From positions 1 to 64,000 of the forward strand of contig JADZEM010000005.1 of assembly GCA_020850535.1 (NCBI GenBank): a DNA stretch of 64,000 nucleotides, in the 5' to 3' direction. Of the stretch, positions 46,294 through 54,927 are shown piece by piece. The notes under the pieces are model-generated. The model was not told the DNA's origin. It did not search any database and saw nothing but the letters and a program-made list of their open reading frames with translations. The translations under genes were made by a program, and so were the position numbers. Every line of letters starts with the position of its first letter. Within the stretch, counting starts at the first letter, position 1. This stretch comes from Chloroflexota bacterium. GTDB lineage: Bacteria; Chloroflexota; UBA6077; JACCZL01.

Positions 46294-47545
46294 GGAGCAC
46301 CTCCACGGGATCGACTCGAACGGCCTGCCGGGCCGGGCCGAGGCTTGCCAGCGCGCCCAGCGTCAGCGAGAGCGCCACGACGGTCACGATCAGGGTGCGG
46401 TCGGCGGCGTAGAACTCCTCCTGGCCGTAGGCCGGCGCAACGTAGCCGTTGATGATCGTGCCGAACAGGGTGGCGACCACGACCCCGACGACCGAGGCCG
46501 CCGCACAGATCGCCAGCGCCTCGCCGGCCACCGACAGCAGGATCGTGCGGCTCGGCACGCCGATGGCCCGCAGCGTCGCCAGCTCCAGCCGGCGCGCCTC
46601 GACGGACCCGCCAAGCATGTTGTTGACGAAGATCGCGGCGACGCTCAGGATCATGAGGGTCATCGTCCAATGGCTGACGACGTCGCTCTCCAGGGCCTTC
46701 TCGGCCAGACGGACCGTCTCGGGCACGTCGTAGACGGAGACGGCGTCGAGGTCGGCCAGCCGGGCGCGCGTCGCCTCCGGCCGTGACGAGTCCACCGCGA
46801 TCACGTTGACGACATCCCCGAGGTCAGCTCGCTGCCGCAGGCTCTGCCGGTCGAGGTAGGCGATGCTGTCGGCCTGGAAACCGAAGCCGCGCAGCTTGCC
46901 GATGCCGACCACCTGGAAGTCGCGCCCGCCCAGGCGGACGCTCTGCCCGAGCGTGATGCCTTTCTCGCGGCTCAGCCGGCTCCCGACCACCAGCTCATCC
47001 GACCGCCGGAGCCAGCGCCCGCTGTCGATGACCACCGTGCCGTCGATCTTGTCCGGCTCGCCGTCGATGCCCATCACGCCGACCAGCTCGGCCGGCTGGT
47101 CCGTGCGCTTCGGGCCGGGCCGCTCGCGCTCCAGCTCCCAGGAGACCGCGCCAACGGCCTGGATCACCCCGGGCATCCCGCGGATCTGGGCCAGCCGGCT
47201 GGTGGCGTGCTTGAGCGTGCCGGGCGAGTCGCTGGGCAGCAACGGAACGAGGGTGCCGCCCTGCTGAATGACGCGGAAGTCCGCCCCCGAGAGGCGATAC
47301 TCCCGGGTGTAGAGGTCGAGCGTGGCCGTGTTGACGCCGAGCATCGTCATCCCGATGCCCAGCGCGATACCGACGCCCAGCACCATACCGATCGTGCCGC
47401 GCCAGCGCCGGAGAACGGTCCGGACCGCGTATGGCAGGGCCAGCAGCGGAATCGGCTGGCGCGCCGTGTCCAGGCCTGACGGGCTCGGCTGGTCCGGACT
47501 GGCCCCATCCAGGTGCGCGGTCACGCCGCGGCGGTACGTCGTCAC
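46283..47545 (-). CDS. FtsX/MacB-type ABC permease, second of operon
   Basis: A 420-residue permease. GTG at 47545 follows GGAGG in the end of the upstream gene. After a short cytoplasmic start comes helix 1 (GTIGMVLGVGIALGIGMTML), a ~230-residue extracellular MacB-type domain (residues about 70-300), then three helices including AAIFVNNMLGGSVEARRLELATLRAIGVPSRT region pieces and a C-terminal RVDPVEVLRDA, the standard FtsX ending. It is a paralogue of the upstream permease. Together they can form a heterodimer that works with the ATPase-adaptor fusion, with which its stop overlaps. Confidence 0.92.
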   Translation of the reverse strand: MTTYRRGVTAHLDGASPDQPSPSGLDTARQPIPLLALPYAVRTVLRRWRGTIGMVLGVGIALGIGMTMLGVNTATLDLYTREYRLSGADFRVIQQGGTLVPLLPSDSPGTLKHATSRLAQIRGMPGVIQAVGAVSWELERERPGPKRTDQPAELVGVMGIDGEPDKIDGTVVIDSGRWLRRSDELVVGSRLSREKGITLGQSVRLGGRDFQVVGIGKLRGFGFQADSIAYLDRQSLRQRADLGDVVNVIAVDSSRPEATRARLADLDAVSVYDVPETVRLAEKALESDVVSHWTMTLMILSVAAIFVNNMLGGSVEARRLELATLRAIGVPSRTILLSVAGEALAICAAASVVGVVVATLFGTIINGYVAPAYGQEEFYAADRTLIVTVVALSLTLGALASLGPARQAVRVDPVEVLRDA

Positions 47546-47546
47546 C

Positions 47547-48800
47547 TCATGCCTCCCGCAGCACCTCGACGGGATCGACCAGCGTCGCCCGCCGGGCCGG
47601 CCCCAGGCCGGCCAGCAGCCCGATGCCCAGCGCCAGCCCGCCAACCCCCAGGAAGAGCGTCGGCCCGGCCACGTACATCGTCTCGATGCCGTACTGCGGC
47701 GCGAGGTAGCGGTCGAACAGCCAGCCCAGCGACAGGCTGAACCCGATGGCCACGACCGTCGCCAGGGCCGTGACAGCCAGCGCCTCGCCGGCGATCAGCA
47801 GCAAGATCGACGTGCGCGGCACGCCGATGGCCCGCATGGTGGCCAGCTCGGTGCGGCGGGCCGTGACGGACCGGCCCAGCATGTTGCTGACGAACAGACC
47901 GGCGATGGTCAGCGTCAGCCCGACGATGATGCCCTGCATCACACGGCTGGACTCCAGGAGCTTCTCGGCCTGCCGGACGAGGTCGTCAGGGCTGGAGACG
48001 GCGACCGACTCCATCCGCTCGACGCGGGCACGGGTGTCGGCCGGCTGGCTGCTGTCCACCACGATCACGTTCATGGCGTCGCCGAACTCGGCCCGCTGCC
48101 GCAATGCCCGGTACTCCATGTACGCCAGGCCGTCCGAGCCCCAGCCGGAGCTGCGCAGCCGCCCGACGCCGACCACCCGAAAATCGCCCTCGTTGAGGCG
48201 AATGGTGTCGCCAAGGCTCAGACCTTTCTCGCGGGCCAGCGTCAACCCGACGACGACCTCGTCAGCCCGCCGGATCCAGCGGCCGGACTGCAGGAGCAGG
48301 GTATCGGTCATCAGGCTGGGGTCGCCGTCCACGCCGACGACGGTCACCAGCTCGGTCGGCTCGCCGATGCGGCGGCGACGGTCGGCCCGCTCCCGTTCGA
48401 CGCTCCAGGTCATCGTCCCGAACGCCGACCGGACGCCCGGCATGCTCCTGATCTGCGAGAGCTTGCCGCGCGCGCTCTGGAGCTTGCCGGGCGAGTCGCC
48501 AGGGAGGATCGGCATCAGCGTGCCGCCCTCAGCGTGGACGTACAGGTCCGCGCCCGAGCGGGCGAAGTCGCCGGCGAGCAGGTTCACGGACGCGCTGCTG
48601 ACGGCCATGATCGTCATGCCGATGCCGAGCGCAACGCCGACGCCGAGGATCATGCCGACGAGCGTGCGCCAGCGGCGGACCACCGAGCGCAGCGGAAACG
48701 GCAGGCCGCGCAGCACGCCGCCGCTCGCCGCGGACGCCGGGAACGGCTCCGCGAGACGCACCGGGCGCGCACCGTGCAGGAATCCGCGCATTGCGGACAT
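47547..48800 (-). CDS. FtsX/MacB-type ABC permease, first of operon
   Basis: A 417-residue permease from ATG at 48800. It shows helix 1 (TLVGMILGVGVALGIGMTIM), an extracellular MacB-like domain (about 75-295) with ADEVVVGLTLAREKGLSLGD, and a three-helix C-terminal FtsX domain with LFVSNMLGRSVTARRTELAT, AIGVPRTSILLLIAGEAL and the ending VDPVEVLREA. It is the first gene of a three-gene unit; its stop lies one base before the GTG of the next permease. The substrate could be a lipoprotein, lipid, peptide or drug; the family gives no more detail. Confidence 0.92.
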   Translation of the reverse strand: MSAMRGFLHGARPVRLAEPFPASAASGGVLRGLPFPLRSVVRRWRTLVGMILGVGVALGIGMTIMAVSSASVNLLAGDFARSGADLYVHAEGGTLMPILPGDSPGKLQSARGKLSQIRSMPGVRSAFGTMTWSVERERADRRRRIGEPTELVTVVGVDGDPSLMTDTLLLQSGRWIRRADEVVVGLTLAREKGLSLGDTIRLNEGDFRVVGVGRLRSSGWGSDGLAYMEYRALRQRAEFGDAMNVIVVDSSQPADTRARVERMESVAVSSPDDLVRQAEKLLESSRVMQGIIVGLTLTIAGLFVSNMLGRSVTARRTELATMRAIGVPRTSILLLIAGEALAVTALATVVAIGFSLSLGWLFDRYLAPQYGIETMYVAGPTLFLGVGGLALGIGLLAGLGPARRATLVDPVEVLREA

Positions 48801-49133
48801 GGGCCTCTCCGATCTCTCCCCTTCATCTCACCGCGTTCGCCCGCACGCGGACAGGGACGACTGTCACGGATCGTGCGGGCCACCCATCTCAGGGGCGGCG
48901 GCACGGCGGCGTAGACTCTCGGCGCTGCGAGCGACCTGTGCGACAATGGGCCAGCTCAGGGAGTCAACTGGCCCGATGTGGTGCGATCCCGACAGGAGAC
49001 GGTGAGCGTCCCGACCAGAACATGACATCTGTCAGGACGCACATTCGCCCGCCGATCCGTAACCTGAATGGGAAGTTGACAACTGTTGGTGCTGTTGCGC
49101 GCCGTGGGCGCGCGTCGAGAAAGGTCTTGGATC
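48801..49133. promoter_or_regulatory. divergent promoter region with inverted repeat
   Basis: This 333-bp gap separates the ABC export operon and the acyl-CoA synthetase gene and should hold both promoters. gggccag (48948-48954) and ctggccc (48968-48974) form a perfect inverted repeat with a 13-base spacer, a possible operator. TTGACA at 49076-49081 could be a -35 box for the plus-strand gene, but no good -10 follows. No gene is supported in the gap. Confidence 0.35.
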
Positions 49134-51827
49134 GTGAGCGTGACCTACCCAACCCACCGAGAAGCCGATGTTGCGCTACGAGACGGCTCTACCGTTCACG
49201 TTCGCCCCATCCGCCCGGACGACGAGGGGCGGCTGCTGACGCTGCTGGCCTCGCTGTCCGTGGATGCGCGGGTGCTCCGGTTCTTCAGCGCGGGCGTCAA
49301 CCTGGAAGCGATTGCCACCAAAGACAGTCACGTCGATTACGAGCAGACGTTCGGAATCGTGGCGACGACGGGCGCCGATGGGCGCATCGTCGGACACGGC
49401 GCCTACGCCGTGACCGATGGTGACCGCGCCGAGGTCGGTTTTACCATCGCGGAGGACTTCCAGGGGCGCGGGCTGGGCACCATCCTGCTCGGCCACCTCG
49501 CGGAGGTCGCGGCCACGCACGGCATCTACCACTTCGAGGCCATCGTGCTGCCGGCCAACTACCGGATGCTCGGGCTGTTCCGCGACTCCGGTTTCCCGAT
49601 CCAGCTCCACACTGACCCGAACGAGATCCGCGTCGAGCTGCCAACCTCGCTCACCGAGGAGGCCATCGAGCGGTTCGAGCACCGCGAGCAGCTGGCCGTC
49701 GTCAGCGCCATGACCCACTTCCTGCGCCCGACCTCCGTCGCGGTCGTCGGCGCGTCGAAGCGCAAGGGCACCGTCGGCGCGGCGGTCCTGCGGAACCTGC
49801 TCTCGGCCGGGCTGGACGGCCCGGTCTACCCGATCAACCCGACGGCGAAGGTCGTCCAGAGCGTGCTGTCCTACCCGACTGTCGAGGACGTGCCGGGTCC
49901 GGTCGACATGGCGGTGATCGCCGTGCCGTCGTCGCTGGTGCTCGAAGTCGCCGAGCAGTGCGGGCGCAAGGGCGTGCGAACGCTGGTCGTGCTGACGGCC
50001 GGCTTCGGCGAGGTCGATGGCAGCGGCCGTGACCGCGAGAAGGAGTTGCTGCGGATCTGCCGGGCCAACGGCATGCGGATGATCGGCCCCAACTGTATCG
50101 GCGTGCTCAACACGACGGCCGGCCTCAACGCGACCTTCGGCCCGACGATGCCCCCGGCCGGCCGGGTGGCGTTCGCCTCGCAGAGTGGCGCGCTCGGGCT
50201 GGCCGCGATCCAGGAGGCGAAGCGGCGTGGCATCGGCATCTCGGACTTCGTCTCGATGGGGAACAAGTCAGACATCTCGGGCAACGACCTGCTCCAGTAC
50301 TGGGAGTCCGCATCCGAGACCGACGTGATCCTGCTGTACCTGGAGTCGTTCGGAAACCCGCGCAAGTTCGGGCGGATCGCCCGGCGGGTGGCTCAGAGCA
50401 AGCCGATTGTGGCGATCAAGAGCGGCCGGTCCTCGGCCGGGGCGCGCGCGTCAGCCTCGCACACGGGCGCGCTGATCGCGGCCTCGGATGTGACGGTGGA
50501 CGCGCTCTTCCGGCAGGCGGGCGTCATCCGCGCGGACACCATCGACAGCCTGTTCGACATCGCGACGCTGCTGGCGAAGCAGCCGGTCCCGATGGGCGGG
50601 CGCGTCGGCATCGTGACGAACGTAGGCGGGCCGGCCATCCTCTGCGCCGACACCTGCGAGGCCGAGGGGCTGGTCGTGCCGCCGCTCTCACCCGAGACGA
50701 CGGCGGCCCTGAAGGCGCTGCTGCCGGCCGAGGCCAGCGCCGTGAACCCCGTCGATATGCTGGCGGCCGCCAGCGCCGACCAGTACCGGCAAGCCATCGA
50801 GATGGTGGCCGCCGACCCGGGCATCGACGCCGTCGTGGCGATCTTCATCCAGCCGCTCTCGGTACAGCTTGAGGATGTCGCCCGTGAGATCCGCGCGGCG
50901 TCTCGCAACCTGGCCGGCAAGAAGCCGGTCCTCGCCGTCTTCATGTGCGCCGACCAGGTGCCCGGCGCAACAGCCGATCAGGTAGACGTGCCGATCTTCT
51001 CCTCGCCCGAGCCGGCTGCTATCGCGCTCTCGCGGGCGGCCCGCTACGGCGCGTGGAAGGCCGCCCCGCCGATCCCAGCCAGCCGCCCGGATGACATCCG
51101 CCGGGACGAGGCGGCGGCGCTCGTGGCAACGGCCCTCGGACGGGGCGGCGGCTGGCTTGAGCCAGATGAGGTTGCCGCCTTGCTGGACTGCTACGGGCTG
51201 CCCCAGGCGAAGCAGCGGGTCGTCTCGACGATCCAGGAGGCGGCGCAGACGGCCGACGAGTTCGGCGTGCCCATCGCGTTGAAGGGCATCGCGCCGGGGC
51301 TGCTCCACAAGACGGACGCGGGAGCCGTCAAGCTCAATTTGAGCGGCAAGGACGAGGTCACCGAGACCGCCCTGGCGATGAGCGAGCGGCTGGCGGCTGC
51401 CGGACAGGCCCCCACCGGCTACGTCGTGCAGCAGATGGTCAGCGGCGGCGTCGAGATGATCGTCGGCCTCGTGCAGGATCCAAGCTTCGGCCCGGTCCTG
51501 GCCTGCGGCGCTGGCGGGGTCACGGCAGAGCTGATCAAGGATGTCTCAGTGCGGCTGCTCCCGCTCTCCGAGCAGGATGTCAGCGGCATGGTCCGGGAGC
51601 TCCGGACCTATCCGCTGCTCAACGGCTACCGTGGCGCATCGAAGGCGGACGTGGCGGCGCTTGAGGACATCCTGAGGCGGCTGGGCGCACTGGCCGAAGA
51701 CGTGCCGCAACTGGCTGAGATGGACTGCAACCCCGTCAAGGTGCTGGAGACCGGTGCCTACATTGTGGATGCGCGCATTCGCGTGACAGCCGTTGATGCG
51801 CCTCGTCCGCTGGGCGCTCGCCGGTAG
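49134..51827 (+). CDS. GNAT acetyltransferase fused to ADP-forming acyl-CoA synthetase-like protein
   Basis: An 897-residue fusion. Residues 1-190 are a GNAT acetyltransferase (VHVRPIRPDDEGRL, GFTIAEDFQGRGLGTILLGH). Residues about 200-670 hold the CoA-binding and succinyl-CoA ligase-like domains (SVAVVGASKRKGTVGAAV, MRMIGPNCIGVLNT, SASHTGALIAASD with the phospho-His candidate). About 680-890 is an ATP-grasp domain (GLPQAKQRVVSTIQE, IALKGIAPGLLHKTDAGAV, EMDCNPVKVLE). This order, with GNAT first, differs from Salmonella Pat, where it is last, but occurs in many bacteria. Roles known for the group are protein lysine acetylation and reversible acyl-CoA/ATP conversion. A GTG start at 49134 is chosen; a long hairpin follows the stop. 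Confidence 0.9.
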   Translation: MSVTYPTHREADVALRDGSTVHVRPIRPDDEGRLLTLLASLSVDARVLRFFSAGVNLEAIATKDSHVDYEQTFGIVATTGADGRIVGHGAYAVTDGDRAEVGFTIAEDFQGRGLGTILLGHLAEVAATHGIYHFEAIVLPANYRMLGLFRDSGFPIQLHTDPNEIRVELPTSLTEEAIERFEHREQLAVVSAMTHFLRPTSVAVVGASKRKGTVGAAVLRNLLSAGLDGPVYPINPTAKVVQSVLSYPTVEDVPGPVDMAVIAVPSSLVLEVAEQCGRKGVRTLVVLTAGFGEVDGSGRDREKELLRICRANGMRMIGPNCIGVLNTTAGLNATFGPTMPPAGRVAFASQSGALGLAAIQEAKRRGIGISDFVSMGNKSDISGNDLLQYWESASETDVILLYLESFGNPRKFGRIARRVAQSKPIVAIKSGRSSAGARASASHTGALIAASDVTVDALFRQAGVIRADTIDSLFDIATLLAKQPVPMGGRVGIVTNVGGPAILCADTCEAEGLVVPPLSPETTAALKALLPAEASAVNPVDMLAAASADQYRQAIEMVAADPGIDAVVAIFIQPLSVQLEDVAREIRAASRNLAGKKPVLAVFMCADQVPGATADQVDVPIFSSPEPAAIALSRAARYGAWKAAPPIPASRPDDIRRDEAAALVATALGRGGGWLEPDEVAALLDCYGLPQAKQRVVSTIQEAAQTADEFGVPIALKGIAPGLLHKTDAGAVKLNLSGKDEVTETALAMSERLAAAGQAPTGYVVQQMVSGGVEMIVGLVQDPSFGPVLACGAGGVTAELIKDVSVRLLPLSEQDVSGMVRELRTYPLLNGYRGASKADVAALEDILRRLGALAEDVPQLAEMDCNPVKVLETGAYIVDARIRVTAVDAPRPLGARR

Positions 51828-51834
51828 GCTCTCC

Positions 51835-51883
51835 ACATGATGGCGTCGAGACGTGCCGCGCACACGTCCCGACGCCATCATGT
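51835..51883 (+). terminator. long hairpin after the acyl-CoA synthetase fusion gene
   Basis: A 21-bp left arm (51835-51855, starting acatgatggcgtc) pairs with 51863-51883 (ending gacgccatcatgt) around a seven-base loop, with one mismatch. It starts eight bases after the stop. No T-run follows; either a Rho-independent terminator of GC type or an RNA-stabilising end. Confidence 0.7.
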
Positions 51884-52015
51884 CAGTCTCTGAACAACCT
51901 CTGAACAAGGCGTCCCAGACCGATTGTCCGGCGCGTTAGACGATGTGGGATCGTGCAAAAAGGGCACATGGTTTCCCCAGGGAGTTTCCTCTCTGAGCGG
52001 GGATGATCGGGCGAG

Positions 52016-53599
52016 ATGATGGCACTGGAGCGTGAGCAGCAGACGATGAGCCAGACGCCCGCCATCGTGTCGCCGGCCCAACCACACGCGCGCATCCTGA
52101 TCGTGGATGACGAGCCGGCGAACGTCCATATGCTGGCGCGTCTGCTCGAGTCGTATGGCTACGGGCAGATCATCTCGATCACCGATCCACGTCAGCTGCT
52201 GCTCTCCTTCCTGGAGCTTGAGCCGGACATCCTGCTGCTCGATCTGCACATGCCGCACCTCGATGGGTTCGCGGTCCTGGAGCTGCTGCGGGACTGGCTC
52301 CCACCGGATGACTACTTCCCGATTGTCGTCCTGACGGCGGATGTCACCGTGGAGGCACGGCGGCGGGCGCTGGCAGCCGGGGCCACCGACTTCCTGACCA
52401 AGCCGGTGGATGCCGTCGAGGTCGCCTTGCGGGTCGAGCATCAGCTCCGCACGCGCCGCCTGCACCGGGCGCTCCGCAAACGCACCGACATGCTCGAGGG
52501 CCAGCTCCAGACGGTCCTCGACTCGCTGGATCAGATCGTCTGGGCGGCGGACCCTGAGGGGCAGCTCATCTACGTCAGCGAGGCCGCGCAGACGGTGCTC
52601 GGGCGCGTCATCCCCGTCGGCGATGGCGCAGCCGCCTTCTGGCTGCAGTATCTGCACCCCGATGAGCGCGACGTCGCCGGCGGCTGGCTCTCGAAGCTAC
52701 GCATCATGGGTCGCCTGGATGTCGAGCACCGGATCGTGCGGCCGGACGGCGAGGTGCGCTGGCTGGAGACGCGCTCGCGCATGACCCGCGACGATACGGG
52801 CCGGCCGGTCCGGATCGACGGCCTGAGCACCGATGTCACCGGACGGCGACGGCTGGCCGACGAAGTCGCGCGCCTGGCCGCCCAGCGCGAACGGGACCGG
52901 ATGGCGTCGGAGCTGATCGCCACCGTGTCCCACGAGCTGCGCACGCCGCTCTCGTCGCTGCTCGGCTTCTCGGAGCTGCTGCTCGACAGCGGCGTCGCCG
53001 AGGCCGAGCGTACCAGCTGGACCGAGGTCCTGCACAACGAGGCGCGGCGTCTTGCCGAGCTGGTGGACGACATCCTGGATGTCTCCCACCTGGACGCCGG
53101 GCGCGTCGGGCTGTCCCTGCGCACGATCGATGCCTACGACATCGCGGATCGAGCGCTGCTGCCCTTCGAGGCCGGCCCCAACGGACACCGGTTGGTGCGG
53201 CGCTTCACTGGCGACACGGCGCAGCTCACCGCGGACGCCGAGAAGGTTCGCCGCATCATCACCAACCTCGTCGGCAATGCCCTGAAGTACTCGCCGGGCG
53301 GCGGCAGCGTCGAGCTGGCCGTGTGCAAGACGGATGGGCACGTCACGTTCACGGTCACGGACCAGGGCCTCGGCATGGACCGCACCGACATCGACCGCCT
53401 CTTTCAGCGATTCCAGCGGGTCGGCACGGTCGAGCGCGAGGGTATCCCTGGCTCGGGGCTGGGCCTGTACATTGCGAAGCAGCTCGTGGAGCTGCACGGC
53501 GGGCGCATCTGGGCTGAGAGCCCGGGGCGCGGCCACGGCTCGACATTCTCGGTGGAGCTGCCGGTCGGCGGCCCCCCGGCGACAGGCGCAGAGGCATGA
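52016..53599 (+). CDS. REC-PAS sensor histidine kinase
   Basis: A 527-residue soluble kinase with an N-terminal receiver. REC (about 25-145) has IVDDEPAN, Asp76 in LLLDLHMPHLDG and LTKPVDA. PAS (about 165-285) begins LDSLDQIVWAADPEG and ends DGLSTDVTGRRRLADE. HisKA carries His305 in ATVSHELRTPLSS, and the HATPase domain (about 395-520) has NLVGNALKYSP, DQGLGMD and GSGLGLYIAK. It has no membrane segment, so it senses a cytosolic signal or is driven through its receiver. The REC resembles that of the HD-GYP protein encoded convergently at 54928. First gene of an operon with an OmpR regulator and an Hpt protein. Confidence 0.93.
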   Translation: MMALEREQQTMSQTPAIVSPAQPHARILIVDDEPANVHMLARLLESYGYGQIISITDPRQLLLSFLELEPDILLLDLHMPHLDGFAVLELLRDWLPPDDYFPIVVLTADVTVEARRRALAAGATDFLTKPVDAVEVALRVEHQLRTRRLHRALRKRTDMLEGQLQTVLDSLDQIVWAADPEGQLIYVSEAAQTVLGRVIPVGDGAAAFWLQYLHPDERDVAGGWLSKLRIMGRLDVEHRIVRPDGEVRWLETRSRMTRDDTGRPVRIDGLSTDVTGRRRLADEVARLAAQRERDRMASELIATVSHELRTPLSSLLGFSELLLDSGVAEAERTSWTEVLHNEARRLAELVDDILDVSHLDAGRVGLSLRTIDAYDIADRALLPFEAGPNGHRLVRRFTGDTAQLTADAEKVRRIITNLVGNALKYSPGGGSVELAVCKTDGHVTFTVTDQGLGMDRTDIDRLFQRFQRVGTVEREGIPGSGLGLYIAKQLVELHGGRIWAESPGRGHGSTFSVELPVGGPPATGAEA

Positions 53600-53753
53600 A
53601 CAGCATAGCACGCCACACGTCCCACCAGCGACCCGGCCAGCGCGGGGACGGTGATGCGCGGAGGCACACACGAGGTCAGGATCGGGGCGCCGCGGGAGTC
53701 AGCACGCCGCCTCCCGTGGCGCCAGTGCCCCCGGCCAGTGATAGGAGCGAGCC

Positions 53754-54461
53754 ATGAGTGGACCTCTTTCCATTCTGGTCGTCGAGGATGAAGCGTTCAC
53801 CCGCCAGTTGATCTGTGTGGCGCTCCAGGCGACCGGGTACGCCGTACGGGACGCCGCGGACGCCGAGACGGCGCTCCAGATCGCCGCCGAGGAGCGACCT
53901 GATCTCGCGCTGTTGGACGTACGCCTCCCTGGGATGGACGGCTGGGAGCTCTGCTCGCGCCTGCGCGAGAGCCAGGAGCTGCCCGTCATCTTCCTGACCG
54001 CGCTCGGAGACGAGGAGCACATCGTCAAGGGACTGCGGGCCGGCGGTGACGACTACCTCGTCAAGCCGTTCTCGCCGGCGGTGCTGGTGGCGCGCGTCGA
54101 AGCGGTGATGCGGCGGGCGGCTGGCCCGCGCGCCAGCATCATCCGCCTCGGCGATCTGACCGTCGATCTCGGGAGCGGCCGGGTCGAGCGGAACGGCCGC
54201 GCGCTCAACCTGACGGCCACCGAGTTGCGTATCCTGTCAGCGCTGGCACGACGGCCGGGCGTCATGGTGAGCGCCCAACAGCTCGTTGCCGAGATCCAGG
54301 GCCACCACATCCCTGAGCGGGAGGCCCGCCCGCTGATGAAGGTCCACGTTCGGAACCTCCGCATGAAGATCGAAGAGTTCCCGGAGCAGCCCCGCCACAT
54401 CATCACGGTGCGCGGCCTCGGCTATATGTTCAACCGCCGCGTGACGGACCACGCATCATGA
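53754..54461 (+). CDS. OmpR-family response regulator
   Basis: A 235-residue regulator. Receiver: VVEDEAFTRQ, phospho-acceptor Asp55 in LALLDVRLPGMDG, and LVKPFSP. The winged-helix domain has LNLTATELRILSALARRPGV, MKVHVRNLRMKIEE and ITVRGLGYMFNRR. The gene lies 154 bases after the kinase and overlaps the Hpt gene by four bases (ATGA), so all three are probably one transcript. The gap before it contains no gene. It is the likely DNA-binding output of this operon. Confidence 0.94.
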   Translation: MSGPLSILVVEDEAFTRQLICVALQATGYAVRDAADAETALQIAAEERPDLALLDVRLPGMDGWELCSRLRESQELPVIFLTALGDEEHIVKGLRAGGDDYLVKPFSPAVLVARVEAVMRRAAGPRASIIRLGDLTVDLGSGRVERNGRALNLTATELRILSALARRPGVMVSAQQLVAEIQGHHIPEREARPLMKVHVRNLRMKIEEFPEQPRHIITVRGLGYMFNRRVTDHAS

Positions 54462-54820
54462 GCCGGCCACTGCTCGACCGCGAGGAGTTCGACGCCCTCC
54501 AGGAGCTGCCCAATCCTGAGGAGATGGTGCCGCGCCTCGTCAGCGTGTTCTTGCGCGAAGCCGAGGGCCTGATCCTTGAGGCGCGGGAGGCGCTTGCGGC
54601 CGACGACCTTGTGCGAGTCGCGCGGGCGGCACACGGTCTGCGGGGCAGCGGCAGCTTCGTCGGGGCGGCCCGCCTGACCGAGGAGGCTCGGCTGCTGGAG
54701 CAGGCAGCGGATCGCCAGGAACGCTCGGAGCTGGAGGCCGGCGTCGACAGGCTGGCGGCCACCTTCGGCGAGACGCGCGTCCTGTTGCTGGCCGCACTGG
54801 AGCAGGTGACGGCAGCGTAG
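54458..54820 (+). CDS. Hpt-domain phosphotransfer protein
   Basis: A 120-residue all-helical protein with one histidine phosphotransfer domain. The phospho-accepting His59 lies in VARAAHGLRGSGSFVGA, the conserved HxLKGSxxxxG pattern with Arg in place of Lys. Two helices on each side complete the four-helix bundle. Stand-alone Hpt proteins pass phosphate between a hybrid kinase receiver and a final regulator. The hybrid kinase encoded convergently at 56007-59297 ends in a receiver and has no Hpt of its own, so this protein is the obvious partner. The start overlaps the OmpR gene stop. Confidence 0.9.
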   Translation: MSRPLLDREEFDALQELPNPEEMVPRLVSVFLREAEGLILEAREALAADDLVRVARAAHGLRGSGSFVGAARLTEEARLLEQAADRQERSELEAGVDRLAATFGETRVLLLAALEQVTAA

Positions 54821-54843
54821 CCCAGGCGTCGCCCAACATCAAT

Positions 54844-54883
54844 TCCAACCTGAGAACCGCGGGCTGCCATCGCCCTGACGACC
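54844..54883. repeat. dispersed ~40-bp repeat, copy 2
   Basis: Starts tccaacctgagaaccgcggg; the partner is at 15765-15804. It lies 24 bases after the Hpt stop, the same placement as the first copy, which follows its gene's stop by seven bases. Confidence 0.75.
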
Positions 54884-54927
54884 TCGGATGCGTGCCATCT
54901 GGGTTTTGGCGTGACCCTGGCGGCCGG

